Source: Scopulariopsis brevicaulis (lineage: Eukaryota; Ascomycota; Sordariomycetes; Microascales; Microascaceae). Taken from it: a stretch of DNA of 64,000 nucleotides. A program made the translations under genes and the position numbers. Under the pieces are notes generated by a model. The model was not told where the DNA came from. It did not search any database and saw only the letters and a program-made list of their open reading frames with translations. Shown here piece by piece: positions 33,314 to 43,600 of this stretch. The DNA lies in assembly GCA_017657125.1 (NCBI GenBank), contig JAGFNX010000246.1, positions 62,001 through 126,000 of the forward strand. The letters are read 5' to 3'. Numbering within the stretch: the stretch's first letter is position 1; each line of letters begins with the position of its first letter.

Positions 33314-34804
33314 ATGGCGACTGACAGCACCACCACGGCCCCCATGCCGAACCCCGCAGCCGCGGACAAGGTCGAAAAGCCCACCAACGAGCAGGACATC
33401 AACCCGTGGTCCGTCACGGGCGCGCAGGACGACTCGGGCGAGGTCGCTGCCATCGACTACATCAACCTCTCCAAGTACGATCGCCGACGACCCCGCGCGC
33501 AACGCGCATCCTCTGCTCGCCCCCGCTAACATCCCTGCCACAGGAAATGGGCCACCTCGATAATCGACGAGAAGCTCCTCGAGCGCTTCGAGCGGGTGAC
33601 GGGCCACAAGCCGCACCGCTGGCTGCGCCGGGGCCTCTTCTTTAGCCACCGCGACTTCGACAAGATCCTCGACAAGCACGAGAAGGGCGAGCCCTTCTTC
33701 CTCTACACGGGCCGGGGTCCCAGCTCCGGCAGCCTGCACCTGGGGCACACGATCCCGCTGCAGTTCACGCGCTGGCTGCAGGAGGTGTTCGACGTGCCCC
33801 TCGTGTTCATGTTGACGGACGACGAGAAGGCGCTGTTCAAAGACAGCCTGACGTTCGAAGACGTGCTGCACTTTAGCATGGAGAACGCAAAGGACATCAT
33901 CGCGCTGGGCTTCGACGTCAAGAAGACGTTCATCTACAGCGACCTCAAGTACGTGGGCGGCCACATGCTCATGAACGCCTGGGAGTTCTCCAAGCTCGTG
34001 ACCTTCAACCAGGTGCGCGGCGCCTTCGGCTTCAACGAGAGCACCAACATTGGCAAGATCTTCTTCCCGTCTCTGCAGTGCGTTGCTGCGTTCGCGACTT
34101 CGTACCCCGAGATCTGGACCGACGAGCCGCTGAAGGAGCGCTCCAAGGACATTGCCAAGATCCCCTGCCTGATCCCCATGGGCATCGACCAGGACCCGTA
34201 CTTCCGGCTGCTGCGCGACAATGCGGGGCGGATGAAGAACCCGTCGCCGAAGCCGGCGCTGATCCACTCCAAGTTCTTGACGGCGCTGCAGGGTCCCGGC
34301 GGCAAGATGTCGTCGTCGAACCCCAACTCGGCCATTTTCATGACCGACACCCCGAAGCAGATCAAGGTGCGTCTCAGAACCCCCATCCCCATCCCCATCC
34401 CGTGCCCTGCCCCTCCATCTGTTAGCTAACCCCCCCTGCAGACCAAGATCAACAAGTACGCCTTCAGCGGCGGCCAGGAGACCCTCGAAGAGCACCGCGA
34501 GCTCGGCGGCAACCCTGACGTCGACGTCGCCTACATTTACCTCACCTACTTCGAGGACGACGACGCCAAGCTCAAGGATATCTACGACAGCTACAAGCGC
34601 GGCGAGCTGATGACGGGCGAGCTGAAGAAGCTGGCGATCGAGCTGCTGCAGGAGTACGTTGCCGGGTTCCAGGAGAAGCGCAACGAGGTCACGGACGAGG
34701 TGCTGGCCGAGTACATGAGGCCGCGGAAACTGGAGTCGAGGGCGACGGAGCAGGTTGGGGCCAAGCTTGAGGCCAAGCTGGCGGCGCGGCCGAAGAAGAA
34801 GTAG
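33314..34804 (+). CDS. WRS1: Tryptophanyl-tRNA synthetase, cytoplasmic, three exons
   Basis: Exons 33314-33474, 33544-34366 and 34442-34804 give 448 aa. This is the eukaryotic cytosolic TrpRS: the N-terminal extension ends DINPWSVTGAQ, then IDYINLSKKWATSIIDEKLLERFERVTG. The class I signatures are the HIGH-like SGSLHLGH near 116 and KMSSS near 306. Between them are FMLTDDEKALFKD, the tryptophan pocket region IPCLIPMGIDQDPYFRL, and NQVRGAFGF. The C-terminal helical domain (TKINKYAFSGGQETLEEHRELGGN ... RKLESRATEQVG) binds the anticodon. It charges tRNA-Trp in the cytosol. The N-terminus has no clear mitochondrial presequence. Intron 2 carries a small CCCCAT repeat. The ATG at 33314 follows CACA. 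Confidence 0.97.
34381..34401 (+). repeat. CCCCAT microsatellite in WRS1 intron 2
   Basis: Three copies of CCCCAT plus CCC lie just after the 5' splice site of the 75-nt second intron. No effect on coding. Confidence 0.6.
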
Positions 34805-35943
34805 TCGCCGGGGAAGTAGAGGGGTGGGGAAAGAAGTATGGGTGTTAGGTGTCCATAGCCATTTGTCATGAGAGAGCCATAAACGTGTTCACGAGTTTGT
34901 AGTCCCGGCTTGGGGGTTTGTTTCTGCAGTGTAGGGGTGAGGGCTCTAGTTGTTTCGTTTAGGGGATATTTTCGTTCGTTGAGTAACCCCCCCGGTAGAG
35001 GAATACCCAAGACCACCGTGATCGTACAGCAAAGTACCACCCGGACTCGATCCGTCAGCCACATCTCACACACCGACACTGCACCAAAACACCCCGGTGC
35101 CGTCCCCACCACAACCGTCCGACGCTTAACCTACCTGGTATTAGCGCCAATAGACTGCGGCACCGTCCTTGGTTCTGCAGCTCGTGAGCCGGCATGGGAC
35201 TCCTCCTTCCCTCCCTCACTTCCTGAGATCATGGGACACACTTTTCAGCTCATACTCGATGGCTGCCAAGTAATTGTCTGGCTTATCAGGACCTCGGGAT
35301 GGGTTGTGGTTATCTTGCAGATGGTGTACCGCCCTTTATGCGGGCTGTCGAACTGCAGGGTGGATGGTGTGCATCACCGATCCTCTACGATCATACGAGT
35401 AAGCGAAAATGGAGGTGGCCCGGTGATTCCGCAACTCGACCAGAAAGGGTGGAATAAGCAGCCGCAAACGGCTTGGTGGGTGGTACTAACCCAACGCCGA
35501 GCCCCCCGACCGACCACAGAGATCGGGGGCTGCTGGGCATCCTGCCTGACCCCCACGAACACCGGGATTTGCCGGTCGCGATCTGACGATGTGATATGAC
35601 GTCCCATCATGCATGGTAGGGCTCGCGAGCAGGGATATTTATCCCGGTTCTCTCCATATGTCCGGCGAGGGAGGGCAGCTGGACGTGCATTGCAGCGACG
35701 GTTCTCATGCAGCACAACATCGAGGCTCGATCTTCGAGTCTAGACCATTTACCTCTCGAGATGCCTTCATTTTGACGTCGAATAAAGAAGTAGGAATTAC
35801 TATGCTTCAAAGGAACGATAACTCCGATGACCGCCTGTCGTATGCTATCAAATGCGTCTATCAATCTGCCACAAACACAAACTCCCCGTCTCCGTAACGC
35901 CAACGCCTAGACCAATGCTGCCCACTCCCTCCTAACCCGACTG
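34805..35943. other. Convergent 3' intergenic region
   Basis: Lies between the stops of WRS1 and the basic protein gene. Open frames on both strands (for example plus 34910-35599) show no family features. Nothing else recognised. Confidence 0.6.
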
Positions 35944-36657
35944 TCACTCCTTAACCGGCAAGACAAACCGCACCTTCCTCTTCCGCAACCTTTCCTCTAC
36001 AACCTTCTCGTCAAGCGGCTCCTCCTTCGGGAGACTAACCGCCCTCCTCTCGCCCTTGTTCCCCACATCCTTCCCCTTCTTCTTCAGAATGCCAGAAGAG
36101 CCGTCCTCTTCCTCTTCGTTGATGCTCCAGACGTAGGGGCTAGGCTCTCTCCACGCCCTCGGCCTCTGCATCCCCTGGGAATTTCCCCCGCGCCTACCCT
36201 CGTCATCCCTCCTCAGAGCCCGTCCCCTGCTTCGATAATTAGGAGAGGCCGAGACGTCCCGCGAGGACCCCTTCTTTCGCTTCCCCTTCGCATTCACCCC
36301 CGACCTCCGCGTCTCATCCGGACACCTCCGAACCTCGACCCCCGCCGGGAATCGCACGTAGTCCTCGTCATCGGACTCGGAGCTGGGGTCCGACAGCGCG
36401 TGCACGTCTCTTGCCTCGTACCGTCGGCGGAGGAGGCTGGAGGACGAGAGGGTGCCGAGGAAGTTTGGCTTCGTGTCCTCGATGCCGGCGGTGAAGTCGA
36501 AGAGGGGGGACTCGGCGTCGGCGTCGGCGTGGTGGTCGGGGGCTGAGAAGAAGTAGGAGAGGGGCATGTCGAGGGGGCTGTGCTGGAGGGAGGGAGAGAG
36601 GTGGAGTTGGGTTGGGGGCCAGGTATCGGCGGGGTGACGCGTTGGCGTCTGCGGCAT
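35944..36657 (-). CDS. Basic, disordered hypothetical protein
   Basis: Single exon, 237 aa, from the first in-frame ATG at 36657; the frame is open upstream without an ATG. I do not recognise a family. The N-terminal half has a hydrophobic-aromatic patch (DMPLSYFFSAPDHH, SPLFDFTAGIEDTKPNFLG). Then come an acidic/Ser stretch (LSDPSSESDDEDYVRFP), a KGKRKKG cluster that could be a nuclear signal, and an Arg-rich middle. It ends with EERLRKRKVRFVLPVKE, in which RKVRF fits the RVxF docking motif for protein phosphatase 1. The reading frame is long relative to random expectation and has the local codon bias. Divergent from the EEP gene, 3 kb away. Confidence 0.65.
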   Translation of the reverse strand: MPQTPTRHPADTWPPTQLHLSPSLQHSPLDMPLSYFFSAPDHHADADAESPLFDFTAGIEDTKPNFLGTLSSSSLLRRRYEARDVHALSDPSSESDDEDYVRFPAGVEVRRCPDETRRSGVNAKGKRKKGSSRDVSASPNYRSRGRALRRDDEGRRGGNSQGMQRPRAWREPSPYVWSINEEEEDGSSGILKKKGKDVGNKGERRAVSLPKEEPLDEKVVEERLRKRKVRFVLPVKE

Positions 36658-39600
36658 GATGGGCTGAGTTCTTCTTGGGCTCGCCTTCTTCCGGGCGGTC
36701 CGGAGGTTATGGGTGGGGTGGGTGCTGTTGGTTTTGGTGACCGTTGATGTAACCAGATGTTTTCGCTCAGAAAGGTGGAAGGTGCTTTCTGCGACTTTCA
36801 AGACTTCTGGTCGTTATGGATGACGGAGGGGACTGGAGGGGATTTCCCAAGTTATAAATAAGGATAGTCCGGTGGGGGTTCAGAGACTCGTCAACAGCGG
36901 TGTAATCCATTCAGAGCGAACGGATATAAGTCGAGATGCAAGGCAAAACAAACATCAGCCTCAGTATGAAACACGAAAAAGCCACCATGAACGAAGAAAA
37001 ACCAAATATAGTCTCGGCCGAAAATGAGGGCGACACCGTCCTATTTGTATCCCAAGACCCCAGGCGAAAAAAAACACAAAAAGTCCAGAACGCGTCCCGC
37101 CAAGTCCATGAAGTCATCCCAAGACCCCAACCCTGTGGCGGTGCCACAAGGTCATCCGTTCCACCGAACCAGAAACGACCAGTCCCTCCCTCCGCTCCCC
37201 TGCCCTCCGAAGAGAAACAGGAGAAACAAGCGGGAAATTTCCTGGTCTACGCATTTACACCCCACTCCCCTGATGATCTTGCCGCGGAGAGGGGGAAGGA
37301 CGAACCTATCAACCCGAGGTGATCGGCCCGTTCTTCCAAGGGTTCAGGCCGGCGATGGCATCATACACCGTGGGGGTGGGTAAGCTGATATATCCCATTC
37401 GCAGGTTCTGCCGCGGTATGCCGGTAGAGTGAGACCCTAAGGGCCCCTCGCCTTGGCGGGGGGCTTGGGGGTTTGGCGGGGAGGGGAGGGTGATCGGCCG
37501 CTAAACAGGTTTCGCGGGGTCCTTTTCCACATGCGCCCAGCTCGTCCTGTCTGGGCCGCTCCACATTCGACCAAACGTGGTGGCGGAGGTGTCAGAGGCG
37601 GGCACGTTCCCTGGAACCCCGGATTCTTTGGATCGGAGAATATACCCTGCCTGCAAAGGTCCCTACATGCTCCGGGCCGCCGCATCCCTGCTCCTCCATC
37701 CCCGCCTGGCACCCACCTTTCACGACCTCCCGCCCCCAAAGGCAGAAGCAGCCACAACCAACAATACGAACTATCGCCGCCTACTCCCCCCGTCATGTAA
37801 GCGCAGGGTGCGACATATGACGCGAGCCCAGCCGCTATGCCAAGATCACCCGCAAAGGAAAAACCAAGACCGGGCCCCCCGGATCCGTGTAAGCCTGACC
37901 AAGCCACACACACACACGCGCGCACACGCACCCGGCTATCTCGGAGAACAAGAGGTCTTCGCCTTTCCAAGAGTCCCGTGTTTGAAATTACGTCGTGTGT
38001 GGGATGAGATACTGCTCATCTCGCACCGAGTCCTTGCAGGATCTTGTTCGATGGAGGCGGGAGGGTTCGTGTTGCCGCCGTAGGCACTCGTGGCACGCTG
38101 CTCACAAGTCGGCACACGTAAGAGCGCGAATCGGTCTTTAAGCGAAGGCATCGACGGTTGAGAGGTGAGCGCGTCCACGGGGTGTTGTCGACTCGGCTGT
38201 CTTCCGTCGTGGTGTGTGAATGTTTCACACCCCGCCGCCATGGAGATTATCAATCCCATCACATCGTCCCCTACAAACAGGGAAAATACCCAGAGTTCCC
38301 CACTCGTATTGTGATGGAGTGTACACGCGCATGACTTCGCCCACCATACCAATCAAGCCCGAGTGGCAATAACATAGCTTGACCCCGACTTGTCCCGGCC
38401 TCGACATCCAGTCGTTCCTTCCGCCCACCGCGGCTTGACGAGGTTCGTTTGCCCCACAACGAGAGACGGATCTGATATGGGGTGCATGCGCCTCCAAGCC
38501 TCTGCGTAATGCGGTACGCAAAGAGACGCGCATGCCGCATCCGAGGCTGAGACGGCCTTGTATCCCCGGGACGAGACATGGCCCAGCGCCCCGGGTTGCA
38601 AGGTATTTCTCCGCCTGAAACAAGCCTCGCCAGCTCGGGGATTACATCACGATGGCCGGTGTTTGTGGCCCCGGATGATTTTCGTTCCGCAGTATGGGAG
38701 GCGGGAGGCGGGGGCAGCAAGGTACCGGATGTGTTGATGAGGCCGAGAGGTCCCTCGCTTGTTTCGTCTCGGGTGATGTCGCCATCCAAGGATCCTTCAG
38801 GTCCCGTGTGCGGATGTTCAGGGAGTGATGGTGTCCCGGCGCCGATCAGTTCTCAATGCCTCCACCGAAATCCGAGGGCTGGGAGATGGAAATCTCGATT
38901 CACGGGGGACTCGTGGTGTGCACACCTGAGAGGGTAGATTGGTGGAGGATCGATCCTGCCGAAGCCTCGGATGAGCCATACTCAGTGCCGTGACCAGCCG
39001 CAGCGCCTCTCGACACACTCATCGACGTCCAAAGCACGGAACCGGGATCAAAGTCAAGCCTACCTTGATGTTAATGAGAGTTGCCAGCTTTCCGGGCGCT
39101 GCCTATCAACCCGGCCACAGACAATCTATTTCGGAAGAAGAAAACCCGACCCGATGGCCCGTGTAAGTGAAAAAAGACGTCTACGATCGTCACTCCTTTC
39201 GTAGCTCACGAACATCTCACCAAAGTGTCCAACACGCGGCAAGTCAACAAATTTCAGGAGAGCACGCGGGGCAAGAGCAACCGAGATCGAGACTGAGGTC
39301 ACACAAGCAGGCACGTGAGCCGTGATCCCAGGGGGATCGAGGGGCAATCGCCCCAACAAAACGTAGCCCACGACTATAGCCACGGGAATAGCTTCACGCT
39401 ACTCGTCTCATCTCACCCGAGCTCGACTTTTTTGTTCGATTTGCCCTTGTACAAGCTTCGTACTTTGACCACTCGAAGCCCTGCGAGTCTCTCTCGCACC
39501 TTCCTTCTCATTTCTGAGACCCGGCTGCACCTTCCCTGACGTCACTCCTCACCCCTCACCCCCTCACCCGCCAGTTTCACAATCTCAACCCTGTCGCTCA

Positions 39601-39734
39601 TCTCCTCAATCCCCTTGCGTACGACACTCTATTGATCACCTCCCACGCACCAACATCCACCTCGGAGGAAAACACTCCGAAGAGCAATCCCATCTCACCA
39701 ACGGCAGATCTTCACCCCGAGAAAACAAGCAGCG
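36658..39734. other. Divergent intergenic region
   Basis: Near the minus-strand gene there is a TATA-like TTATAAATAA at 36852-36861, about 195 bp upstream of its ATG. A dinucleotide CA/CG tract is at 37905-37930. From about 39400 to 39734 the sequence is C-rich and has no ATG, fitting the leader of the EEP gene. Between these I see no gene. Confidence 0.55.
37905..37930 (+). repeat. CA/CG dinucleotide microsatellite
   Basis: A 26-bp run of (CA)n passing into (CG)n and back to (CA)n in non-coding DNA. Confidence 0.7.
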
Positions 39735-40607
39735 ATGAAGATCCTCGACGCCCCCGTCCTCTCCACAGTCCTCCCCCTCCGCCTCCTAACCTTCAACATC
39801 CGCTACGCAAACACCAACCCCGTCAAAAACGAGGAGCCCTGGTCCACGCGACTCCCGCACCTCGTCACGACCCTCCGCTTCCTCACCTCCCAGAACCCCA
39901 ACTCGTTCATCTGCCACCAGGAGGTCCTGAGCGGGCAGCTCCAAGACCTGGCGCGCGAGCTGGGGCCGGAGTGGGCCCACATCGGAATTGGGCGCGATGG
40001 CGGCGACAAGGGGGAGTTTTCGCCTGTGTTTTACAGACAGGAGGTTTGGAAGTGCGAGGAGAGCCACACGGCGTGGCTGAGCACCACCCCCGAGAAGCCG
40101 TCACGCGGATGGGACGCGGCGCTGAACCGCATCGTCACAATGGGCCTCTTCTCGCACCGCGCGACGGGCGCGCGCGTCGTGGTCATGAGCACGCACTTCG
40201 ACCACGTCGGCGTCAAGGCCCGTGCCGAGAGCGCGAAACTCATCCTAAAGTTCGTGGACCAGTGGCGCGAGAAGAAGGGGCAGGATAAGCCGCTCGCGGT
40301 GATGCTTGGCGGGGACTTCAACAGCACGCCCGAGGACGAGGGGTACAAGACCATGACGGCGGCCAAGACGGGGATGCTGGACACGCGAGACCTAGTGGAT
40401 GCTGACCGCCGGTATGGGAACGACCTTACATTTACGGGATTCGGAGGCGAGAAGCATAAGCGGATCGACTTTTTGTTCTTGAAGACGGATCTTGGGGTTG
40501 ATGTTACTGAGTATGGGGTGCCGAGTAATAGGTTTGATGATGGGATCTACATCTCGGATCATCGGCCTGTGGTTGCGGATGTGGAGATCCCGATGTGCAA
40601 GTGGTGA
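39735..40607 (+). CDS. Endonuclease/exonuclease/phosphatase (EEP) superfamily protein
   Basis: Single exon, 290 aa, complete for the DNase I-like fold. Catalytic landmarks in order: LRLLTFNIRYAN (metal-linked Asn), FICHQEV (catalytic Glu), LNRIVTMGLF, VVVMSTHFDHVGVKARAESA (catalytic His region), LGGDFNSTPED (Asp/Asn pair, near 192), KRIDFLFLK and the terminal ISDHRPVVADV (Asp-His, near 273). These are all the active-site blocks of Mg-dependent phosphodiesterases of this family, so the enzyme should be active. The substrate could be nucleic acid, a nucleotide or an inositol phosphate, and cannot be decided here. There is no clear signal peptide, so it is probably intracellular. The ATG at 39735 follows an AUG-free C-rich leader of about 330 nt. 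Confidence 0.93.
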   Translation: MKILDAPVLSTVLPLRLLTFNIRYANTNPVKNEEPWSTRLPHLVTTLRFLTSQNPNSFICHQEVLSGQLQDLARELGPEWAHIGIGRDGGDKGEFSPVFYRQEVWKCEESHTAWLSTTPEKPSRGWDAALNRIVTMGLFSHRATGARVVVMSTHFDHVGVKARAESAKLILKFVDQWREKKGQDKPLAVMLGGDFNSTPEDEGYKTMTAAKTGMLDTRDLVDADRRYGNDLTFTGFGGEKHKRIDFLFLKTDLGVDVTEYGVPSNRFDDGIYISDHRPVVADVEIPMCKW

Positions 40608-43600
40608 GAAAGGGCGCCCGAGGAGTTCCTAGGGTTTGTTGCGAAGGGTAATGACGTTTCATGAAGCATATTTACGGGAATGGCGTCTGTTGTGTGCATA
40701 TCTAGTCTATGGTTCAGCTTCAAGGGTTTAATCCAAAGCTTCGTGTCTACACGCAGAAGTGTCCGCTCACCTGGGAAGTACGTGAAGGTATCTTGTGACG
40801 TTAAGCGTCAAGGAAGCGGCAGAACGACATGCCACGGCCAGTGAATCGTCTCCTCAACCCGTCCATCCCAACACCATCGTCAGCTGCTCAGAAGACGGAT
40901 TCCAAACCCAACGTAGCCAGCTACGAGGCAAGACAACAGAACATCCTCACAACCGGGAGACCATGACCGAGCTCCACATCCAATCGCCATACCGCCCCGC
41001 TCCAGCCACGTCCGCATCATCCGGAAAGCCTCCAGGCAAATCATTCTCCCGCCTCACCAACTTGTACCTGAGCCCCATACGGGCACACGCTCTCATTGCT
41101 GGAATACTAGCTCCGTAATGCTCGACACCCACCGCTACCCCGGCTCCAATGCCGAATGACCGATCTCAACAGCACAGCGCTGCGAGTGCAAGCACTCACC
41201 CGTCGATCTCGACCCCTGGCTGGCCAGCTCACCCCCCGGCTCTGCAAGCCAAGGGACCCACATCCTTAGAGCCGCTCCTCTCGTGAGGTGATCCCCGTGG
41301 CGGGAATATCCCGGGGAGTCGGAGACGAAAGCGCCCGAGAAAACGCCTGTGGGTGAATCTGATGAGCAGAGAGGTTAGGGAGACAAGACCACCAGAACCC
41401 CCCGAATTATCCCGAGCTCCATCCCCAACACCATCCCCTGCGAAGTTAGTCTCCTCCCGAACACCACACTAGCCCCATGCGGTGCTGCAGGAGAACGCCA
41501 ACGTGGGGAGCTCAGAAGCTCTCCCCACATCATCGGACGCCGCGACCCGCCGAAATGGCGGTGTAGAATGGCAGACGGGGTCAATGCCGCCGAGAGAGGA
41601 ACAGGGAAGGCGGGGAAACAGGGCAGCTACGTGGAGGACTGTCGTCGTTCCTTGCCGGCATACTCAGTACAGCAATCATATCATTCCAGAGTGGATAAGA
41701 GCTGTGGGTGGGAGAGCTGGCGAAGCTAGGACCAGCCACGGGTGCCGGTATCTGAAGCTCGGGATACCGGCGGCGTCGGCGTCGGGACGGCATACGGAAC
41801 CCACGGGCGCCAGCCCCACCCTGGCGCTGCTTCTCCGCATTTGTCCCCACGCATCCGGACAAGTCACGGCTCCCCAGCTACTTGCAGAGAGCGCTTTGTA
41901 ATGCTGCGGTGTCCCTTCCCATGGTCGCCTTGCGTCCTGCGGTCAGGAAAATGCTCCTCGAGAGCTCAACCTCCCCGGAGCTTACTACGTTTTCGGCCTG
42001 ACACGTCAGGTCTCCCAGACCCCAGCACACCGCCGGTGACGATGTCATTGCCCCTCCACCAGTGTTGTACGACGTGCTTCATAAGCAGCGGCCGCAGCCT
42101 CGGAAAATGAGCTTCCCGTATCTCCGTCGTGATCTAATCACGCCTGTCATCGCCAAGATCAACATCAGTGCTGGGGCTACGCTAAAGTAAAAATAACCCA
42201 AGACACCGAGCGCCTCGATCCAAGAGCGTGACACCCCAGCACCAACCTGATTCGTCGACCCTTAGCCCCGGCGTAAAAGACGCAGGAAGCTGAGCCAGCA
42301 GTGCCCGTGTCCGGCGAAGCTGGGGCTGCGATCGAGACAGACCAGCAAGGGCACTGCCCAAACGGGATAGGCCGCACCCGTCTCGCAACGAGACCTCTGC
42401 AGATGCGTCAATGCCTTGGATGCAGGCATTCAGTACTCTTCTCCAGAGGTGGCGGATGTCTCCCCACACCTGTATGCATCAGCCGCATGCTCGTTAGCTC
42501 TGGGAATGTCTTATACAAGACGTTGTCAGCCGGCCCTCGGTTATTGTGGTGGCCACCATTGTACTCCTGGCGTCCCACGCTAACAAAGCCATCCCTCACA
42601 AGCCAGTCCGGTGAAACCCAGCGGAGAGGGTCGCATCGACCCATCGACGGGTGGCGGGACGATTCTCCAATAATCGACGATCTTTACCTCCAGCTCCCGC
42701 GACTGGAATGTCGCGGCGCTGGGGCCTTTGATAGGTACTGGTCAGGCTGTGTCTCTTCTCACATTCCTCGACTTCCCCGGTCCTGCAATCTGTCCCTTCT
42801 CTCACACAGCTACTGTTTGGGAAAGAGGACAGATGAAAACCCAAATCACGCTCGTGTCATGATCCTTCCTTCCGTTGCCAACTGCCTGTCCCAATCGTAA
42901 AGCGCCACCTCACCGAGAATTCCCATTCCCGGGTTCCTCGATCTCTGATGACGAGCGCCACAGGCTTTGTGGCCCCTTCGTGACGTGCTGATCGTTCCCT
43001 CGGGCGTGGATGCGCTGCGAAGCCACATCCACAACGGCTTTGGAGGGTGGAGCAGAGCACCGATTGGACATTTCTCTGCGCAGTTGGCGATGCCTGCCAA
43101 TAGAATAGGCGGGCTTTCGAGGCGGGTCGAATCTTGGGAGCGTCGATACGGGCCTGTGTAGCATGACAAATCGGAGTTGGGGGGCGAATGGATACATGCC
43201 TGCCTTGGTTCGCATCTTATGCGTCTACTTTTCCATTGTCCGAGTCGCCGCCAGCTCCGTTGGACATCACGTGGGTTTCCCAGAGAAACTGGTGACCCCA
43301 GAGAGCCCTGCCTAGCGTCTTGCGACATGGCACAATGGACCACGAGGGGATGGGTTGAGTCTGACGGGGTCATGCGGGTAACTGAAATCTGACCCTTGCC
43401 GTGCTAGTGCAGGACGGTGGCCGTGGTGCGCAAGGTACACTCCGCACGTACTGTCATCGTGAGGGTACCCATGCTATCCCCATTGCGGGATGAAGACAAG
43501 TGACAACTTGCGCTGTGTAAATTGCCCCATTGGCCGCGGCGCACACTATGGAGAGGGTGTTGCAGCCCCCCGTCAAACTCCTGTATCGAGACGAACAAGG

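Noticed and set aside
33083..34495. 470-codon minus-strand open frame
   Set aside because: Antisense shadow of the tryptophanyl-tRNA synthetase exons and introns; no family features.
18190..38240. 16-bp identical word ATGTTTCACACCCCGC near 18195 and near 38219
   Set aside because: The match ends exactly at both sides, and one such 16-mer pair in 64 kb is close to chance expectation.
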